Shown: positions 48,101-60,824 of the stretch, one piece after another
Position numbering within the stretch: position 1 is the first letter of the stretch
How the letters are laid out: every line of letters begins with the position of its first letter
Origin: Chrysoperla carnea
Taxonomy: Eukaryota; Arthropoda; Insecta; Neuroptera; Chrysopidae
Direction of reading: 5' to 3'
NCBI RefSeq assembly: GCF_905475395.1
Contig: NC_058339.1
Location: 75,482,520-75,546,519 of the forward strand
Length of the DNA: 64,000 bases
Notes under the pieces: model-generated
The model's database searches: none
Told to the model about the DNA's origin: nothing
What the model saw: only the letters and a program-made list of their open reading frames with translations
Program-made: the position numbers and the translations under genes

Positions 48101-49916
48101 TTAGGAAAATGAATGTAGAATTATTAAGATTACAAAACTTACCCAAAGAATCTTATTGCCTTCATTTTGAATGCAGTTGAATTTTCTTTACATTTATAAG
48201 CCAGTACTTGTTTGATTCGACTTATTTCTACCATTGGAAATCTTGTTGCGACGTAAGCTTTAATTTAAACATTGGAATTAGTGTACTTATCTCGGAACAA
48301 GGTGAAAACAAAAACATGTGTATGTCGAAGCCAGATTGTAATTTGGTTAGCCAAATTAAATACTTCGCTCAACCCAATCCAACTGAGTTTGGTTAGGTTA
48401 ATTTGGGTTGAGTATTTTTAGTAGCTCTCATAAATTGAGTTGTAATTCTCATTAATAGGTCTATCTCATTTTCATCATTCATAAAAAAATCTGAGTAAAA
48501 TCAAGAATTTTGTAAATTGGCTAGACATTAGATAAAATAAAATAATGAAATCAAAAATATTCTTAAATTAACTTATGGTCGAAAACCCACAAGAACTAGA
48601 GCAGTGTTTTTCAATCTTTTTCATCGCGAGCCCCCCTACCCTTCGCTGTTCCTGAATTTTATTTCAGTATAATATTATACATATCTGTACAACATTTTTA
48701 TTTATTTTCACAATTAGGGACCAATAAGTAGTAGAGTTTTTTTTATTAAGATCTTAACAAAAAAAGACATCTATTTTTACACCCAGCGAGCATGAGAGGA
48801 GAGAAAATCAGTGAGGCACAATGAATACTGTGGGAAGTGTTAGCGAATCGTTGTAATTATTGAAAATGGATAAATTACCAACATGGCCGTCAACTTTTAC
48901 TGAAATTAGTGAAACAAAGCAAAGAGTAAGATTTTTTGAACTTTATTTCTTTGCAAAGAGTAGCTGTATGCAGATTTTTTTAACTTTCTTTCTTTTTTCT
49001 TTATAAAAAAACAAACAAGTTAAAATTGGATATCTGTCTCAATAAATTAGTTTTAAAAAAAACTTACATATAATCGCTTGCACTTTGGCTCGATCTAATG
49101 CAGGTTTAACCGGACGTTCTCCGGTTCCGGCACGACTCCAACGTTGTCCAGTAACAGAACATGTAGCTAATTCCATTGGACTGAACAAAATGGTTGCAAG
49201 ACCGCGCGTTAATTTACGGTAATCACCCCATTTAACTCCACGTAATTGTTCTTCACAAATTTCAATACCTTCTCCTAATTTTACCTAAAATTACAATAAA
49301 TTTTAGAATTTAGAAACTGCATTACTTATTGCTTTCATGCAATATCAGGTCGATTTACATAATGCCAGCAAATTGGCCAAAACAAAATTTGTCTACTCTC
49401 TGATTTTCGATGGTATTATGTAAATTTTGCCTTAGGTTTCAAACGAAAGTAGAACTATAATTACCAGCTTTGTTTCATTTGTGGTAGCCAAAAAAACACT
49501 ACACAACACATAAATAATGGCGCTTAAACGATTTCAATACATATTTTAGGGCCGCGGCCCATTCACTAGTTTATTAACTAGACTGACAAATTCGAAGGCT
49601 ATGACCTAGTGAATGAGTACTAAACAAAAAGCTTGTAATTTTCCTACTAATATTAATTCATGGCAAGGGTAAAAACTCACCACACCACTTGATTTTGGAC
49701 GGTGGTTATGTAACGCAGAGTGTGTTAAAGGTGTACGCCAATTGGAAGCGGCTAAATGAGTTAGCATTTCGGCATGATTAGCAGCTGCCTCAACCATTTT
49801 TGTTGCAGCGTTTACACCACCACCAGACATGTCCAACGCTAAGGGTAACCAAGAATCTTCAAGTGAATGGTGACGCCCTAAATTGTCTGAGCCCTTCGTT
49901 CTGGTTGAATGAATTC
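45196..49916 (-). CDS. BEN domain plus two C2H2 fingers, transcription factor-like (3' part)
   Basis: Three minus-strand exons join in phase: 49681-49916 (phase 1 entry), 49068-49284 and 45196-45524 (stop TGA), 259 residues visible. Exon 1 is a linker rich in Ala and His (AATKMVEAAANHAEML). Exon 2 looks like a BEN domain, a DNA- or chromatin-binding fold: KLTRGLATILF, ELATCSVTGQRW, KPALDRAKVQAII. Exon 3 completes it (YFRKSI) and ends in two C2H2 fingers, CTYCGKVLSSKSNQRKH and CRICHKCCKNKYTFWDH, each C-x2-C-x12-H-x4-H. Paired terminal fingers of this kind are typical of alternatively spliced insect BTB-ZF genes, so a BTB exon may lie upstream (above 49916), but I did not find one. The BEN-to-finger join rests on phase compatibility alone. 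Copy B of HELLS lies upstream on the other strand, perhaps within an intron. Confidence 0.75.
47516..47850. mobile_element. hAT-like MITE, family G, with 8-bp target duplication
   Basis: 335 bp. The left end is TAGGGTTGCCACCTC and the right end is GGTGGCAATCCTATA. Both sides are flanked by ATTACAAC (47508-47515 and 47851-47858), an exact 8-bp duplication as hAT elements make. It lies in an intron of the BEN/zinc-finger gene. No open frame. Confidence 0.85.
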
Positions 49917-50199
49917 CTAAGGGGAGAATTAATATAAGTTTATGATTTTCGATAAATTCTAAATATATAACTTGCTTAAAAAAGTAATTTTTCGAATTCA
50001 AAATTTAATTTACGGGTGGTATGAAAGCTTACTCAACCCAACTCAATTTAGATTGGGTTGATTTAACACGGGTTTTTAAACTTTGACTAACATTTCTTTT
50101 AGAAAATCAACAAGTGACAAGAATAAATATTATAAACTAATTCATACTGATGATGTCTAAATTTTAATCGAAATATATATTAATCATACGAAAATTAAT

Positions 50200-50282
50200 G
50201 TAGACATTATAAACTACATAATGGGCTACATAGCCTAAGTGCGTCATTCGTGGACAGCCAATACAACCTAACCTAACCTTAT
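50200..50282 (+). mobile_element. LINE-b 3'-end fragment
   Basis: GTGGACAGCCAATACAACCT followed by AACCTAACCTT resembles the 3' end of the LINE-b copy at 39230-40046. Only about 80 bp remain. Confidence 0.55.
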
Positions 50283-52688
50283 AAATTACATATTTTAATT
50301 TTATTTTTAGGGTTCCGCCATCAAACTTACAAAAATCAAATATTAAAAATCTTAAAACCTTTCTAACTTTGTCATTTGATAAATAGCATATATCTAGTAT
50401 ATGAATAAAAAGTTTCAAATAAATTTTTTTCTCAAATAACCAACTTTGGTATCAAACCAAAGTGGCAGTGAGCAAAAGAGAGTGTAGACATGAGTGCACA
50501 TAATATATCTTTCGCAGTGCCACTTTCGTTTGATAGAACTATACCCAGGAATATTTTTGCGTTATGATATAAGCTTCCAAAGAAAAAATGCCTCCCTCCC
50601 TAAATTTTAAAACATGTAAATTAGAGATAAAAAAAATGTGTTGATTTTAGTACTCGCTAAAAAATTTTGTATTTTTCAAAACCGTCCTAATTTAGCTGGT
50701 ATTAGTATTTTTTTTTGTCTATGATTATTAAATTCTTTATGTTCGCCTATGGTTTATTTATTCACTACACCACTGGATAAAAATAACATGTGCACATAAA
50801 CCAATCAGAAAGTAACAAAATACAAGGACGTTTTTGGCGGGCTATCTCGTGTAAGTATTTACAGTATTTAAATGGTTTCTTCATAGAATCAAACAAGCTT
50901 TTGTGCTTTTTTGTTATTTTAAAAAATTATACAAATAGTAAGTAATATAACTAAACTTAATAATTTATAACTCACTTAAAATTAAATTTAAAAAAAAAAT
51001 TATGAATTATAATTTGTGTGGAAATATCAAATCAAATACGACTTAGTATTTAAAGGAATTATTTTCGAAAAAAATTGTAATTATGGAATTTTTATAAAAT
51101 TTTATCTTGTTTTAATGCTAAAATTAGAGTAATATATTTATTTGTGAAAACTCTTTTACAAAATATAAACGAGACAAATACCTAACACGAAAAAACTTTC
51201 GAAATTGGCAAATATTAAAAATAGGTTAAATGCAAAATTAATCCAGAAAATACCTGTGAAATACAGGTTTTATTCTATCAGTGTTAAAGCATTTTGCATA
51301 ATGTATCAAATATTCCCGTACATACTCTTAATGAGTCTAAAGTGTGCCGAATATTGCTCTTTGTATTCTGACACTTTTTGACGGGTGCAAACTTATAATT
51401 TTTAGCGGTATAAAGAAACGAAATTTGTCCTGACCGTGCAGGTATTTTTCCTTAAATTGACAAAAATTGCAAATTGTCGCACCCTCAAATTGTTTTTATT
51501 GCAATTATGCCTTTCCGTTAAGGCGTTAACCGTAAATTCTCTCTCTCTCTCACCTGTCTAATTCAGAGTTAGCTCTGGTCTGCGGATTTTTTGGCTGACC
51601 ATGCCTTTAATGGGGTCGAAGGAAGCACGGGTTTGCGGTTTTTTGGTAGGCCCTGGCTTTCTTGATCATCTCTATTTCTCGGAACTTTTTGGTGACAATT
51701 GTGTATGAGAAATTATAGAAAATAAATTTTATTTTAAATTAATGAACCCTAGAACATCGACATTTGTTAGGTTCTATATTAAACCATGAATTATCCAAGC
51801 AAATTATTAAGCTATTTTGAAGCATTAATAGCAGGACAAGGCATTTAGTTTTTTTTAGTAAAAAAGATGCGTATTATAGCCTTCTCAAATTCTTTAAAAT
51901 TTCATCTCTTTATCTTGAGCTGTTTGAAAGTAATTTGAGAACTGTCGAACTTTTTGCCATCACTGTATGTATAAAGCCTAAAATTTTGAGATGACTTTGA
52001 AAACAACCTCTCAAAGGACCCCCGGAACACTGTATTTGGAAAGTGGCTTTCGGTCAAATGTCTCTATTTCGCTCAAATGTTTATTGCATTTCAAGAAGTG
52101 CTCTATCATATACATATCTCTTCGTATTTGAATATAGTTCACTTTTGCTGAATTGTTCAAATAATTATTAATGTTATCAAGTGGTTAAATTTCCTGCGAC
52201 GTTTTTTCAGATTCTTAGCTTAAATAAGTCATGCTGATTTGAAAATGCAACAATTTCGAAAAAAATCGTATAAAGTTTGATAGACTCGATAAATGAAAGC
52301 CACTCACGAAATTTCAAGTATGTATCAATTACTTAACAAAACACCTTTTCTGTACCGCGATCTATTGGGTAACCTCATCTCAGAAACCAATTCATTCATG
52401 TCGTCGTTTCAGGCGTAAATTATGCAACTGAATATTATATAGTACCTCTAGAAATTTAATAAAAATCGGGAATTTTGATATAGAATATTTCGAAAACGGC
52501 ATATTGTCGAGATTTGTGCGTATTGAGACATTTTTTCAAAATTTCAAGAAGAATATTTTCCTAAATTCTAGTGACATATGACCGAAATCCATTTTCCATA
52601 CACAGTGGTCCGAGGTCTTTTTTAGCAGTTCTAAAGTGCGGCTGCTAGTCCTAGACCTATTAGATTTGTGACATTTTTATATGTTTAG
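50283..52688. other. Intergenic stretch upstream of HELLS copy B
   Basis: No gene recognised. A CT-rich tract lies near 51538-51552 in a slightly GC-richer block (51540-51680). The start exon of copy B is preceded directly by an acceptor (TATATGTTTAG), so its 5' UTR exon should lie here or further left. I could not identify it. Confidence 0.45.
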
Positions 52689-55600
52689 ATGGAGGAATTT
52701 ACACCAAATATGTCTGAGAACTCGGGTGACGGGCCTATGTCGGATATTTCTTCAATTAGTGGAGATCAAAGAGTTCCGTCCGTTGGACTGACGAACAAAC
52801 AACCAACATACAATAATTTTAACAAATATAAAACTACGGAACAACTCTTGGAAATTGAAGAGAGAAAATTGAAACGTGAACTCCAAAATGAAAAAAAGAG
52901 ACAGAAAGGGAGAGAAGAGTATGAGTTAAAAAAGCAAAGGGAATTGGAGGAGCAAGAAAGGCAAAAAGAACGAGCTATAAAAGGGATGACTTATTTACTT
53001 GGTAAAAGTAAAATGTATTCCCAATTTTTGGGCGATAAATTAGAATCGCATTTAAATAATAATGCAAATCCAGAAAGTAAAAAGAAAATTTTGAAAGATC
53101 GTGTAAACAACGACAACATTACCAAAATACCTAATGATACCGTTGAAATTCCAAAATATTTTACTGGTGGTACTTTACGTCCCTATCAAATAGAAGGTTT
53201 AACATGGCTCAAACTATTATTTGAAAATGGTATCAATGGAATATTAGCAGATGAAATGGGTTTGGGTAAAACAATTCAAATAATTGCATTTATGGCATAT
53301 TTATATGAGAAAAATATTCCTGGACCATATTTAATAATTGCCCCATTATCAGTAACCACAAATTGGATGACTGAATTTAAAAAATTTGCCCCAAAATTGC
53401 CAGTAATCTTATTTCATGCTGATAAAGATGGCAGAATACTTCTTCGACGTAAAATTATGGAACGTTATGAAATTGATGGAAAGCCCGTGAAACCAGTCAT
53501 TGTGATGTCATATCAAACTGCTGTGACGGAAGAAACATTTTTAAATAAATTTATATATAGTTACATAATTTTGGATGAAGCGCAACATATTAAAAATTCT
53601 GAATCGCAGCGTTACAAGTAAGTATTCGTATCCTATCCCTTATTATAAATGCGAAAGTTTGTGAGGATGTATGAATGTTTGTTACTCTATCACGCAAAAA
53701 CTATTGAATGGATTTAAATACAACTACAGTAATATAGCTCATATATTAGAATAGTACATAGGCTATAATTTAGTACCACTAGCAGTTACTCTACCGTTTC
53801 GCTGAATGATTTCAATTTTTAACCCCCGAACTAAAAAAAGGGGTGTTATAAGTTTGACTGCTATGTGTGTGTGTCTATCTGTCTGTCTGTGGTATCGTAG
53901 CGCCTAAACCGATTTTGATTTTTTTTTTGTTTCGTTTAAAAGGTAATTTAATGGAGAGTGTTATTAGCTATGTTTTAAATTGGCGATGATCTTCAGAATC
54001 GACTCAGTTTGGAAAAGGTTTTAAGAGAAAACGGAAATTTAATGGAAAGTGTTCTTATATTATATTTCAAATACGAGTTTAGGTTTCCTTACCTTAAAAA
54101 TTAGTCGGGGATTTTTTAAATTTTGTAAATTTCACAATTAAAGCAAAATAATTTGGTCCAGAGCAAAGCGGGTGGGTAACGATAGCCCCCTGCACATTTC
54201 TGCAAGTGCAAATAACATGTATGGATGTTTCGTTCAGTGCCAAGTGATTCAGCTCCTCGAAGCATTCATAGACTTTGATTGGAATCTTGACGCTTCAAGG
54301 GCCCGAAGAGCGGCCTGACTATCTGAGAAGATGCTGATATGTGCCCACTGTAACCTTCGAGTTACAGAATCTGGGCACCTCTCAGCAGGGCGAAAATTCC
54401 GATTGAACCATTTCAATGATAGTATCCAAAAGCCTTAGGTTTTTATGACAAGCTCTTTTATTATCACTTTAAAATAACAATACCATCTTTTTGTTCGTAG
54501 GCACATTGATCATTTACGAAGTGATAATCGTTTATTATTAACCGGTACGCCATTACAAAATAATTTAAGCGAACTTTGGGCATTATTACATTTTTTAATG
54601 CCTAAAATATTTGGAAGTAAAACCGATACCACATTCACATCAGTATTAAATTTACAAGATTTTAAAAATGTGGACGTGACTGTTGAAAACGATAAAATTA
54701 CAAATATTATCTCAACAATTCATGGAGTTTTAAATCCCTTTATGTTACGACGTTTAAAAAAAGACGTTCTAAAAGATATTGTTCCCAAAAAGGAATTAAT
54801 TGTCTATTGTCCTTTATCTGATTTGCAACGTACTTTAATCAAATATGTCATCGAAAGAAATCTAAATTTACTTACTGGTAAAGAACAAGAGCCAGAAATC
54901 GATGTAAATGAGCCACGTAAAAAACGCAAGACAGCATTAGTTGTTCGGAATTATACCGAGCTAGAATTTACACAGACGACTAAAGAAGACGACGATGAAT
55001 TTATTAAATATCTTGTGAAACAAAATGAAGTAACTGAAGAAAATCGAAAATTAATGGAAAAACTTAAAGAAAACAATCAAACAGCCCAGGATGGTATTAA
55101 AATTATTAAATCTGTGAATCTAGCATCACCATGGATGGTACTTCGAGAACTCGCAGATCATCCATATTTACTTCATATGCCAACAGTTGAAAATAAACAA
55201 GGCAAACGTGAAATTAAAGTTGACGAGAATTTGATTACAACTTCGGGGAAAATGCGTGTGTTAGATTTGTTATTGCCACGACTTAAGGCGGAAAACCATA
55301 AGGTAAATTATTCAATCAAATGTTAATACATTAAAAGGGGTGGACGTTGTTTTAAATCAGGTATTTTTGTTTTTTTGATATGTTCTTTGCAATGTAAAGG
55401 CAATGTTAAATCCCCGTTTTCGACCTCGGCAAACGACCGGATTATGCCGAAAAATAAGAAAAACCTCGAAAATTTTGACGTTATTTCAATTTTTCCGATT
55501 TTGATCTGAGAGGACTGATTAAAAAAAAAACTGCAGTATTTATTTTTAAAAAAGGTTAAATTTGCAACAATTTCGCTCAGGGTGTGGGGATATTTTTTAT

Positions 55601-58600
55601 AAACAAATTAATTGTGTCTATACGTCCATAGCTTCTAAACTATTGAAATTTTCAGAAACAATTGTGTACCATTAATTAAGCACATTTTATTTGCTTAAAA
55701 TCCACTTTATTTAAGATTTTGTCAATCAAAATATCTTGTTTATGTACATTTCGACTTGTTAGTCATCTTCAGAACAATTAAATAAAGTGGATTTTAAGCA
55801 AATAAAATGTGCTTAATTAATGTTAATAACTTCCACAAATTATCGCTCTCAAACTTAAATAAATTGTGTACCATTTTATTCTACTAGAAGAAAGAAATAT
55901 TTTCTTTTTTTTTTCGTCTTGATATGACCAATAGAACCGGAGGTATGGTTAAAATTGTAAACAAAAATAATATTGTATAAGATTGGCGCGCAGCGCTTGG
56001 TTTAAGACGTCCGTAGATTGGGCAATAAATAACATTTTGATACTTTAAGTTACTCATTTTAAAGGAATGAGTCTATTTTTTAATGTTATGCACATAAAAA
56101 CATGTTTTATGCAACAAAGCTAGCAAAGAAAATTCCACGTATGTGGGGTATATTGTTGTGTACCAAAAGGTCTTAGGCTGCCACCACAAGGTCTTAATAT
56201 TTGAAAAGGAAAGACTTGGAGAATTCTTTGCTGATGAATATGTCGTCTTACTGATAAACACTGATATACTGATATTTCGTATGATATTTATTTTATTCGG
56301 AGTCTTTAAAATATGTTATATTAAATTAATTACTTGTATTTTTTATTACAAATTAAGTTGCACTTGAATCTCTAAGTTGTAATAATTACTGTATGATCAA
56401 GTTACGTTTAAGTTTGTATAATTACTGCATGATTCTGATCAATTTTCAATGTCTTTAGATACAAAACTTTTAGGTCAAAATATTAAATATTGTGACGTAA
56501 AAATTAAAATATTAAATATTAATTTTGCTGACAAGAAATATAATCAGAGAGAGCCATGTTGCTAATCAAAAATTATAACTCAATTCAATTATTTATATGA
56601 GTAACTTAATAATAATAATAACCAATATAAAGTAGCTGACTAGCTTAATGAATTAATATTTCAAATTAGGTTATTATAATTTTAAAATATTATTACTTAA
56701 TAATAATATGAATGATTTAGTGTATTAGAACCCTGTTTTTAAGGACAACGCCGTCCAAGGCCTAACAATATATTTTTATGTGCATAAAATTAAAATATAG
56801 ACTCATTCATACCTTTAAAATGAGTACCTTAAAGTATCAAAATATTATTTATTGGCCAATTTACGGACGTTTCAATATGCTATATGATTTTTGTTGGACA
56901 ATTTTAACCATATCGCCGGTTCTATTGGTCGTATCAAGACAAATAAAAAAGGCAATATTTATTTTTTCATATAGAATAAAATGCTACAAAATTGTTACTA
57001 AATTTTCAATAGCCTAGTAGCTATGGCTGTATAAACAATTAATTTGTTTATAACACCCCCCCCCCCCACTCTGAGCGATGAGCAAGTTGAAAATTCGGAT
57101 TCAGGGAACAAAATACGTCGAAATACACTCCTTGTTCGGTAAGACCTATAAATGCATACGAAACCCACTCAGCGCCTACACTATAAACAAATAATCAAAA
57201 TGGTTCTGACTTGAGAGAATGTCCCCACCCTACTCCTATCTGCGCAAGAGCATATCTTGTCTAATTCTACTCCGAAAATACCTGACTTGATGCAAGGTTC
57301 AATGTTTAATTCGATTGACCTAAAGAACCTATAATTTTTCCTTTTATTAGAACTATGTGAGGAAATTTCACGATCATTTAATATAATTTTGTCCATCTTA
57401 CAGGTTCTAATTTTTAGCTGTTTTGTAATGATGTTAGATATTGTCGAAGAATATTTAATATATCGAAATTATACTTATGCAAGGCTTGATGGTGCAAAAA
57501 AATTGGAACAACGTAACTTTCAGATTGACAAATTCTGTGGAGATCAAGAAACTTTCATATTTTTAATATCTACTAGAGCGGGGGGTGTTGGACTAAATTT
57601 AGTGGAAGCTGATACGGTTATATTTATGGATCTTGATTGTGTGAGTTAAATTATCATTAAATTATTCAAAAAAAAATAATAATAATAAAACAGAACTTGT
57701 TCTTTTGGAATTTGTCGGAGATTTGTGCGTTTTTCATTCAGAGATTTCAATTCAGATTTCATCGCCATAGCGATACAAATATCAACTATTATCCCTATAT
57801 ATTATGAATGTGAAAGTATGGATGTTTATTTGATTGTTACGCTTTTACGCAAAAATTAGCGAATGGATTTGAATGAAACTGTACAACAATATATTCAGTG
57901 TTGCCAACTTTTAACTCTAAGGCCCACTAAACAGGCGATAGAAAACCACTAAAAAACAACTAGAGAGCAATAATATTGCCAGAAATGATATTAAAATATT
58001 AAATTATTTGCCACTAAAGGTAGAAAAATAGTAGAAAAAAACACTAGTTTTAGTGGTAAAACTACTAAGTTGACAAAACTGAATAAATCTCATACATCAG
58101 AATAAAACATGAATAATATATATTTTAAAAAAAATTAATTTATTCTGACGTTTTGTTACTCCGTCTATGATCATCATTTTTGAACCATAAATTAAAGATT
58201 TCTGTAAGAATTTAAAATAGTAAATGTAAAACAATTCATGGTCATCTTTTATAAAATACTCAATGAATTATGACTATTTTACACTTATAAAAATTGAAAA
58301 CTGTGCATATATTTTTGCTGTCTAAAACAATCTCTTCGAGTGTTATGGAAGGGCAACTTAATATGTTTGCACGAATCTAACGTTTTATTTTTCATCTTTT
58401 GCAGAATCCACAAGTTGATATACAAGCTCAAGATCGCTGTCATCGTATTGGGCAAACAAAGCCAGTAATGATTTATAAATTTATATCTATGGATACAATT
58501 GACGAAAGAATTTTAAGCCGTGGTGAAATGAAGAAACGCCTCGAAAAATCGATCATCACAAATTGTAAGCAAATATTTTTAAACAGAAAAATAGCATTTC

Positions 58601-59720
58601 TTTCACGGTATCGGGTCATCCGTTTCCTGGTTTCGATAATAAAATTAAATAAAACACATTCAAAATTAAATTTTTCAAGCTATTTTCACCTCTAAATTAA
58701 AATCATAAGTAAATTTCCTGCTTTTCAAGAATTTTTTTAAATTTCGGATATCTTTAGAAGTTTCCAACATATTTGCAAAAAAAACCAAACTCTCTTTTTT
58801 GTTATTAAATTGTTTATAACTTTTGTTATTTTTACCATAACATTTTCATTTGTTCCCGAAAAGTTTCTAAACATAATTTTCTAAACACCTTGATCATAAT
58901 TTTCCGAGAACTAGATCAGAGTCGCCCCACATATTGTCTAGCCATCTTAGAAAACCTGAAAATGTCCTGGATTTTTTTTCGCATCATTGAAAATTTGTAC
59001 TTTTGTACTTTAAAACGATTATGTTGAATTTTTCGCCTATTTTTAAACACCCGAATAAAAAAAGGGGTGTTATAAGTTTGATAGCTATGTGTGTCTGTCT
59101 GTCTGTGTCACCGTAAAGCTTAAGCGGATGAGCCGATTTGGATTTTTAAGTTTTGTTTGAAAGGTAATTTAATGAGAGGAGTATTCTTAGCCATGTTTCA
59201 AGTGCGAGCTTAGTGTTGCGTTTGGGGAAGGCTCTAAGGAAAAAGGTCTTTTAATGAGAAGTGTTCTTATAGATTTCAAGTAAATGGAAAAAATGATTTT
59301 CTTTATGTTTTTTTTTAGAGTAAAGTAAATTAGAAAATTATTCCTTTTAATTAAAAGTGTCCTTAATAAACCATATTTTAATTTCTGGAAATTCTTGTAA
59401 TGTCCTTCGCTAGATACCGTGTTCCCAAAATACGAAGCTTGTTGACACTAGACTAATATTGGCGCTTATGAGATTTAATAAATAATAATTTGTTTACAGG
59501 CCGATTAAGTGAAACAATGTATAAAAGTAATATCTCTTTAACTAGAGATGATCTTCTACAATTATTAAAATCGGTAGAAACCACCAAGGAAATTCGTTCT
59601 ACTAGTTCTAATAAACAAGTGTTATCGCCACGTGAACTTAACCAATTATTAGACCGAAGTGATTTATATAAAGAATTAAACGAACGATTAGATAAAATTA
59701 ATGAAAATAACAAAAAATAA
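52689..59720 (+). CDS. HELLS: HELLS/LSH-type SNF2 chromatin remodeler, copy B
   Basis: Same family as the gene at 32596-42068. Exons 52689-53617, 54501-55302, 57404-57640, 58405-58564 and 59500-59720 join in frame to 782 residues, close to the length of vertebrate HELLS. A short coiled-coil N-terminus (about 50-100) is followed by [20 protein letters not shown], then the helicase core from about 155: [16 protein letters not shown], Walker A DEMGLGKT (188-195), DEAQ (296-299), [41 protein letters not shown]. The tail [14 protein letters not shown] is the HELLS C-terminal signature. The start ATG follows an acceptor, so either a 5' UTR exon or more coding sequence precedes it. Splice sites are canonical. 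With the more standard N-terminus, this copy is the likelier keeper of the ancestral role; that is inference. Confidence 0.93.
53815..54115 (+). repeat. Dispersed repeat, family D, copy 3 (HELLS copy B intron 1)
   Basis: Contains AAAGGGGTGTTATAAGTTTG, a GTCTGTCTGTCTGTGG run, ACCGATTTTGATTTTTTT and TTTAATGGAGAGTGTTATTA. Same family as 4880, 20040 and 59045. From memory, similar repeats are widespread in insect genomes. Confidence 0.78.
54175..54430 (-). mobile_element. LINE-a fragment (HELLS copy B intron 1)
   Basis: Minus-strand RNase H stretch [20 protein letters not shown], closely related to 15000-15130, followed by the TTTCTGCAAGTGCAAATAAC block also seen near 14690. The middle is deleted relative to the first copy. 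Dead. Confidence 0.82.
55555..57095. mobile_element. About 1.5-kb foldback element in intron 2 of HELLS copy B
   Basis: The ends are inverted (TCGCTCAGGGTGTGGGG near 55573 and CCCCACTCTGAGCGA near 57064). Long arms share, in opposite orientation, GACCAATAGAACCGG (near 55926), TTAAGACGTCCGTA, TTGATACTTTAA and ATTTTAAAGGAATGAGTCTA. The centre (56100-56740) is AT-rich and non-coding. A run of 13 C occurs at the right end. The left arm carries a later insertion at 55674-55861. Confidence 0.85.
55671..55821. mobile_element. Inserted hairpin with perfect 44-bp arms
   Basis: Arms 55671-55714 and 55778-55821 are exact reverse complements (ATTAATTAAGCACATTTTAT...), separated by 63 bases. AATTGTGTACCATT occurs at 55660-55673 and again at 55862-55875, so about 188 bp look like an insertion with a 14-bp target duplication inside the larger foldback element. 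Confidence 0.85.
59045..59290 (+). repeat. Dispersed repeat, family D, copy 4 (HELLS copy B last intron)
   Basis: Contains AAAGGGGTGTTATAAGTTTG, TGTGTCTGTCTGTCTGTGTC, AGCGGATGAGCCGATTTGGA and two TTTAATGAGA blocks. Same family as 53815-54115. Confidence 0.8.
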
Positions 59721-59805
59721 TTAACGTTGGGCGCGAATTATTTTTTTAATTTTTACTCGTTTTTTTTTTTTGTATTGATTGTTATTTAATATATTACATA
59801 ATTTT

Positions 59806-59811
59806 AATAAA
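59806..59811 (+). promoter_or_regulatory. Probable polyadenylation signal of HELLS copy B
   Basis: AATAAA lies 86 bases after the stop codon of copy B, on the same strand, in the usual position for a short 3' UTR. Confidence 0.6.
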
Positions 59812-60824
59812 TAGGCACACACGTAATTTAATTATTCAAAGATAGAGAGTAAATAATATTTTTGTTTATTAACGAGTGTCTCGCAATAGTAAGATTTTTG
59901 CATTTTAAATGTGGCAGTAAAACAGATTATACAGTAACCTTAAGTACGGAGTAGTTTGCATCAAATCAAATAATCAAATGTTGGTCTAATGAATAATGTA
60001 AGTTTTTGACCTCTAGTGACGAACGCAACATTGTCAAAAATCGAAAAAACCCGTGAAAATCTCGGCTAGTCAAGTCTGCTAAAAATCAGAACTACCGGAT
60101 TTGACGTTAGCTCTGGTGTATAAAGTTACGTCGATAAATTTTGAAAGGACTTAAATCGTAAAGATATAATACTTTCCCGTAAAATTTCATCGACATTCGT
60201 AAAAGCTGGTCTTTTACAATTTACCATGTAATTTCACTATTTTGCCTGAATGCAAAAATCGTACTCTCGCCAAATGCTCGTAATTAGCTTTTGGGATGTA
60301 TATTTCAAAATATCTTGTAACAAGCGTTGTGTGTTTTTAAGCTCTCTACTTTTTTTTAAATTATTACCATAAAATGGCGGAATTACTCCCAATCAAAAAA
60401 TCTAAAACAAAAGGTCTCTGCTTTATTTTAATTGAGCACCGTTACGCCGAGGAAATAATTAATTAATCTTTCTCTCCCGACCTTTGTATGGGTCTCGATG
60501 GAAGGGGGTAAATTTTGTGATTATGACTACCTCTACATATTCCCTGATATAATAATAAAAAGTGATATAATAATTTAAATTTTTAGCATTCCAATTTTAA
60601 TTGCAATTGCCACCAATTAAATTTCGAACAGTTTTATGGCGAGTCGAGTCTTAAGACCGATCCCATATGACCGATTCGTCATTTCATAACGATAAAAATT
60701 CGAGATATCTCGTAAGGTGGCAATCGTAGTGACGAATATCCTCGTGAGATTTCTAGTCTATTAGTCAGTTTGATTTTGATAAAATACTAACCCGAACAAT
60801 CGAATAAGAAGAATTAGAAGTATA

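Noticed and set aside
48135-48200. Possible small minus-strand exon ending at a GGTAAGT donor
   Set aside because: The acceptor I could find gives an in-frame stop when joined to the BEN exon, while the BEN exon joins the finger exon directly in phase.
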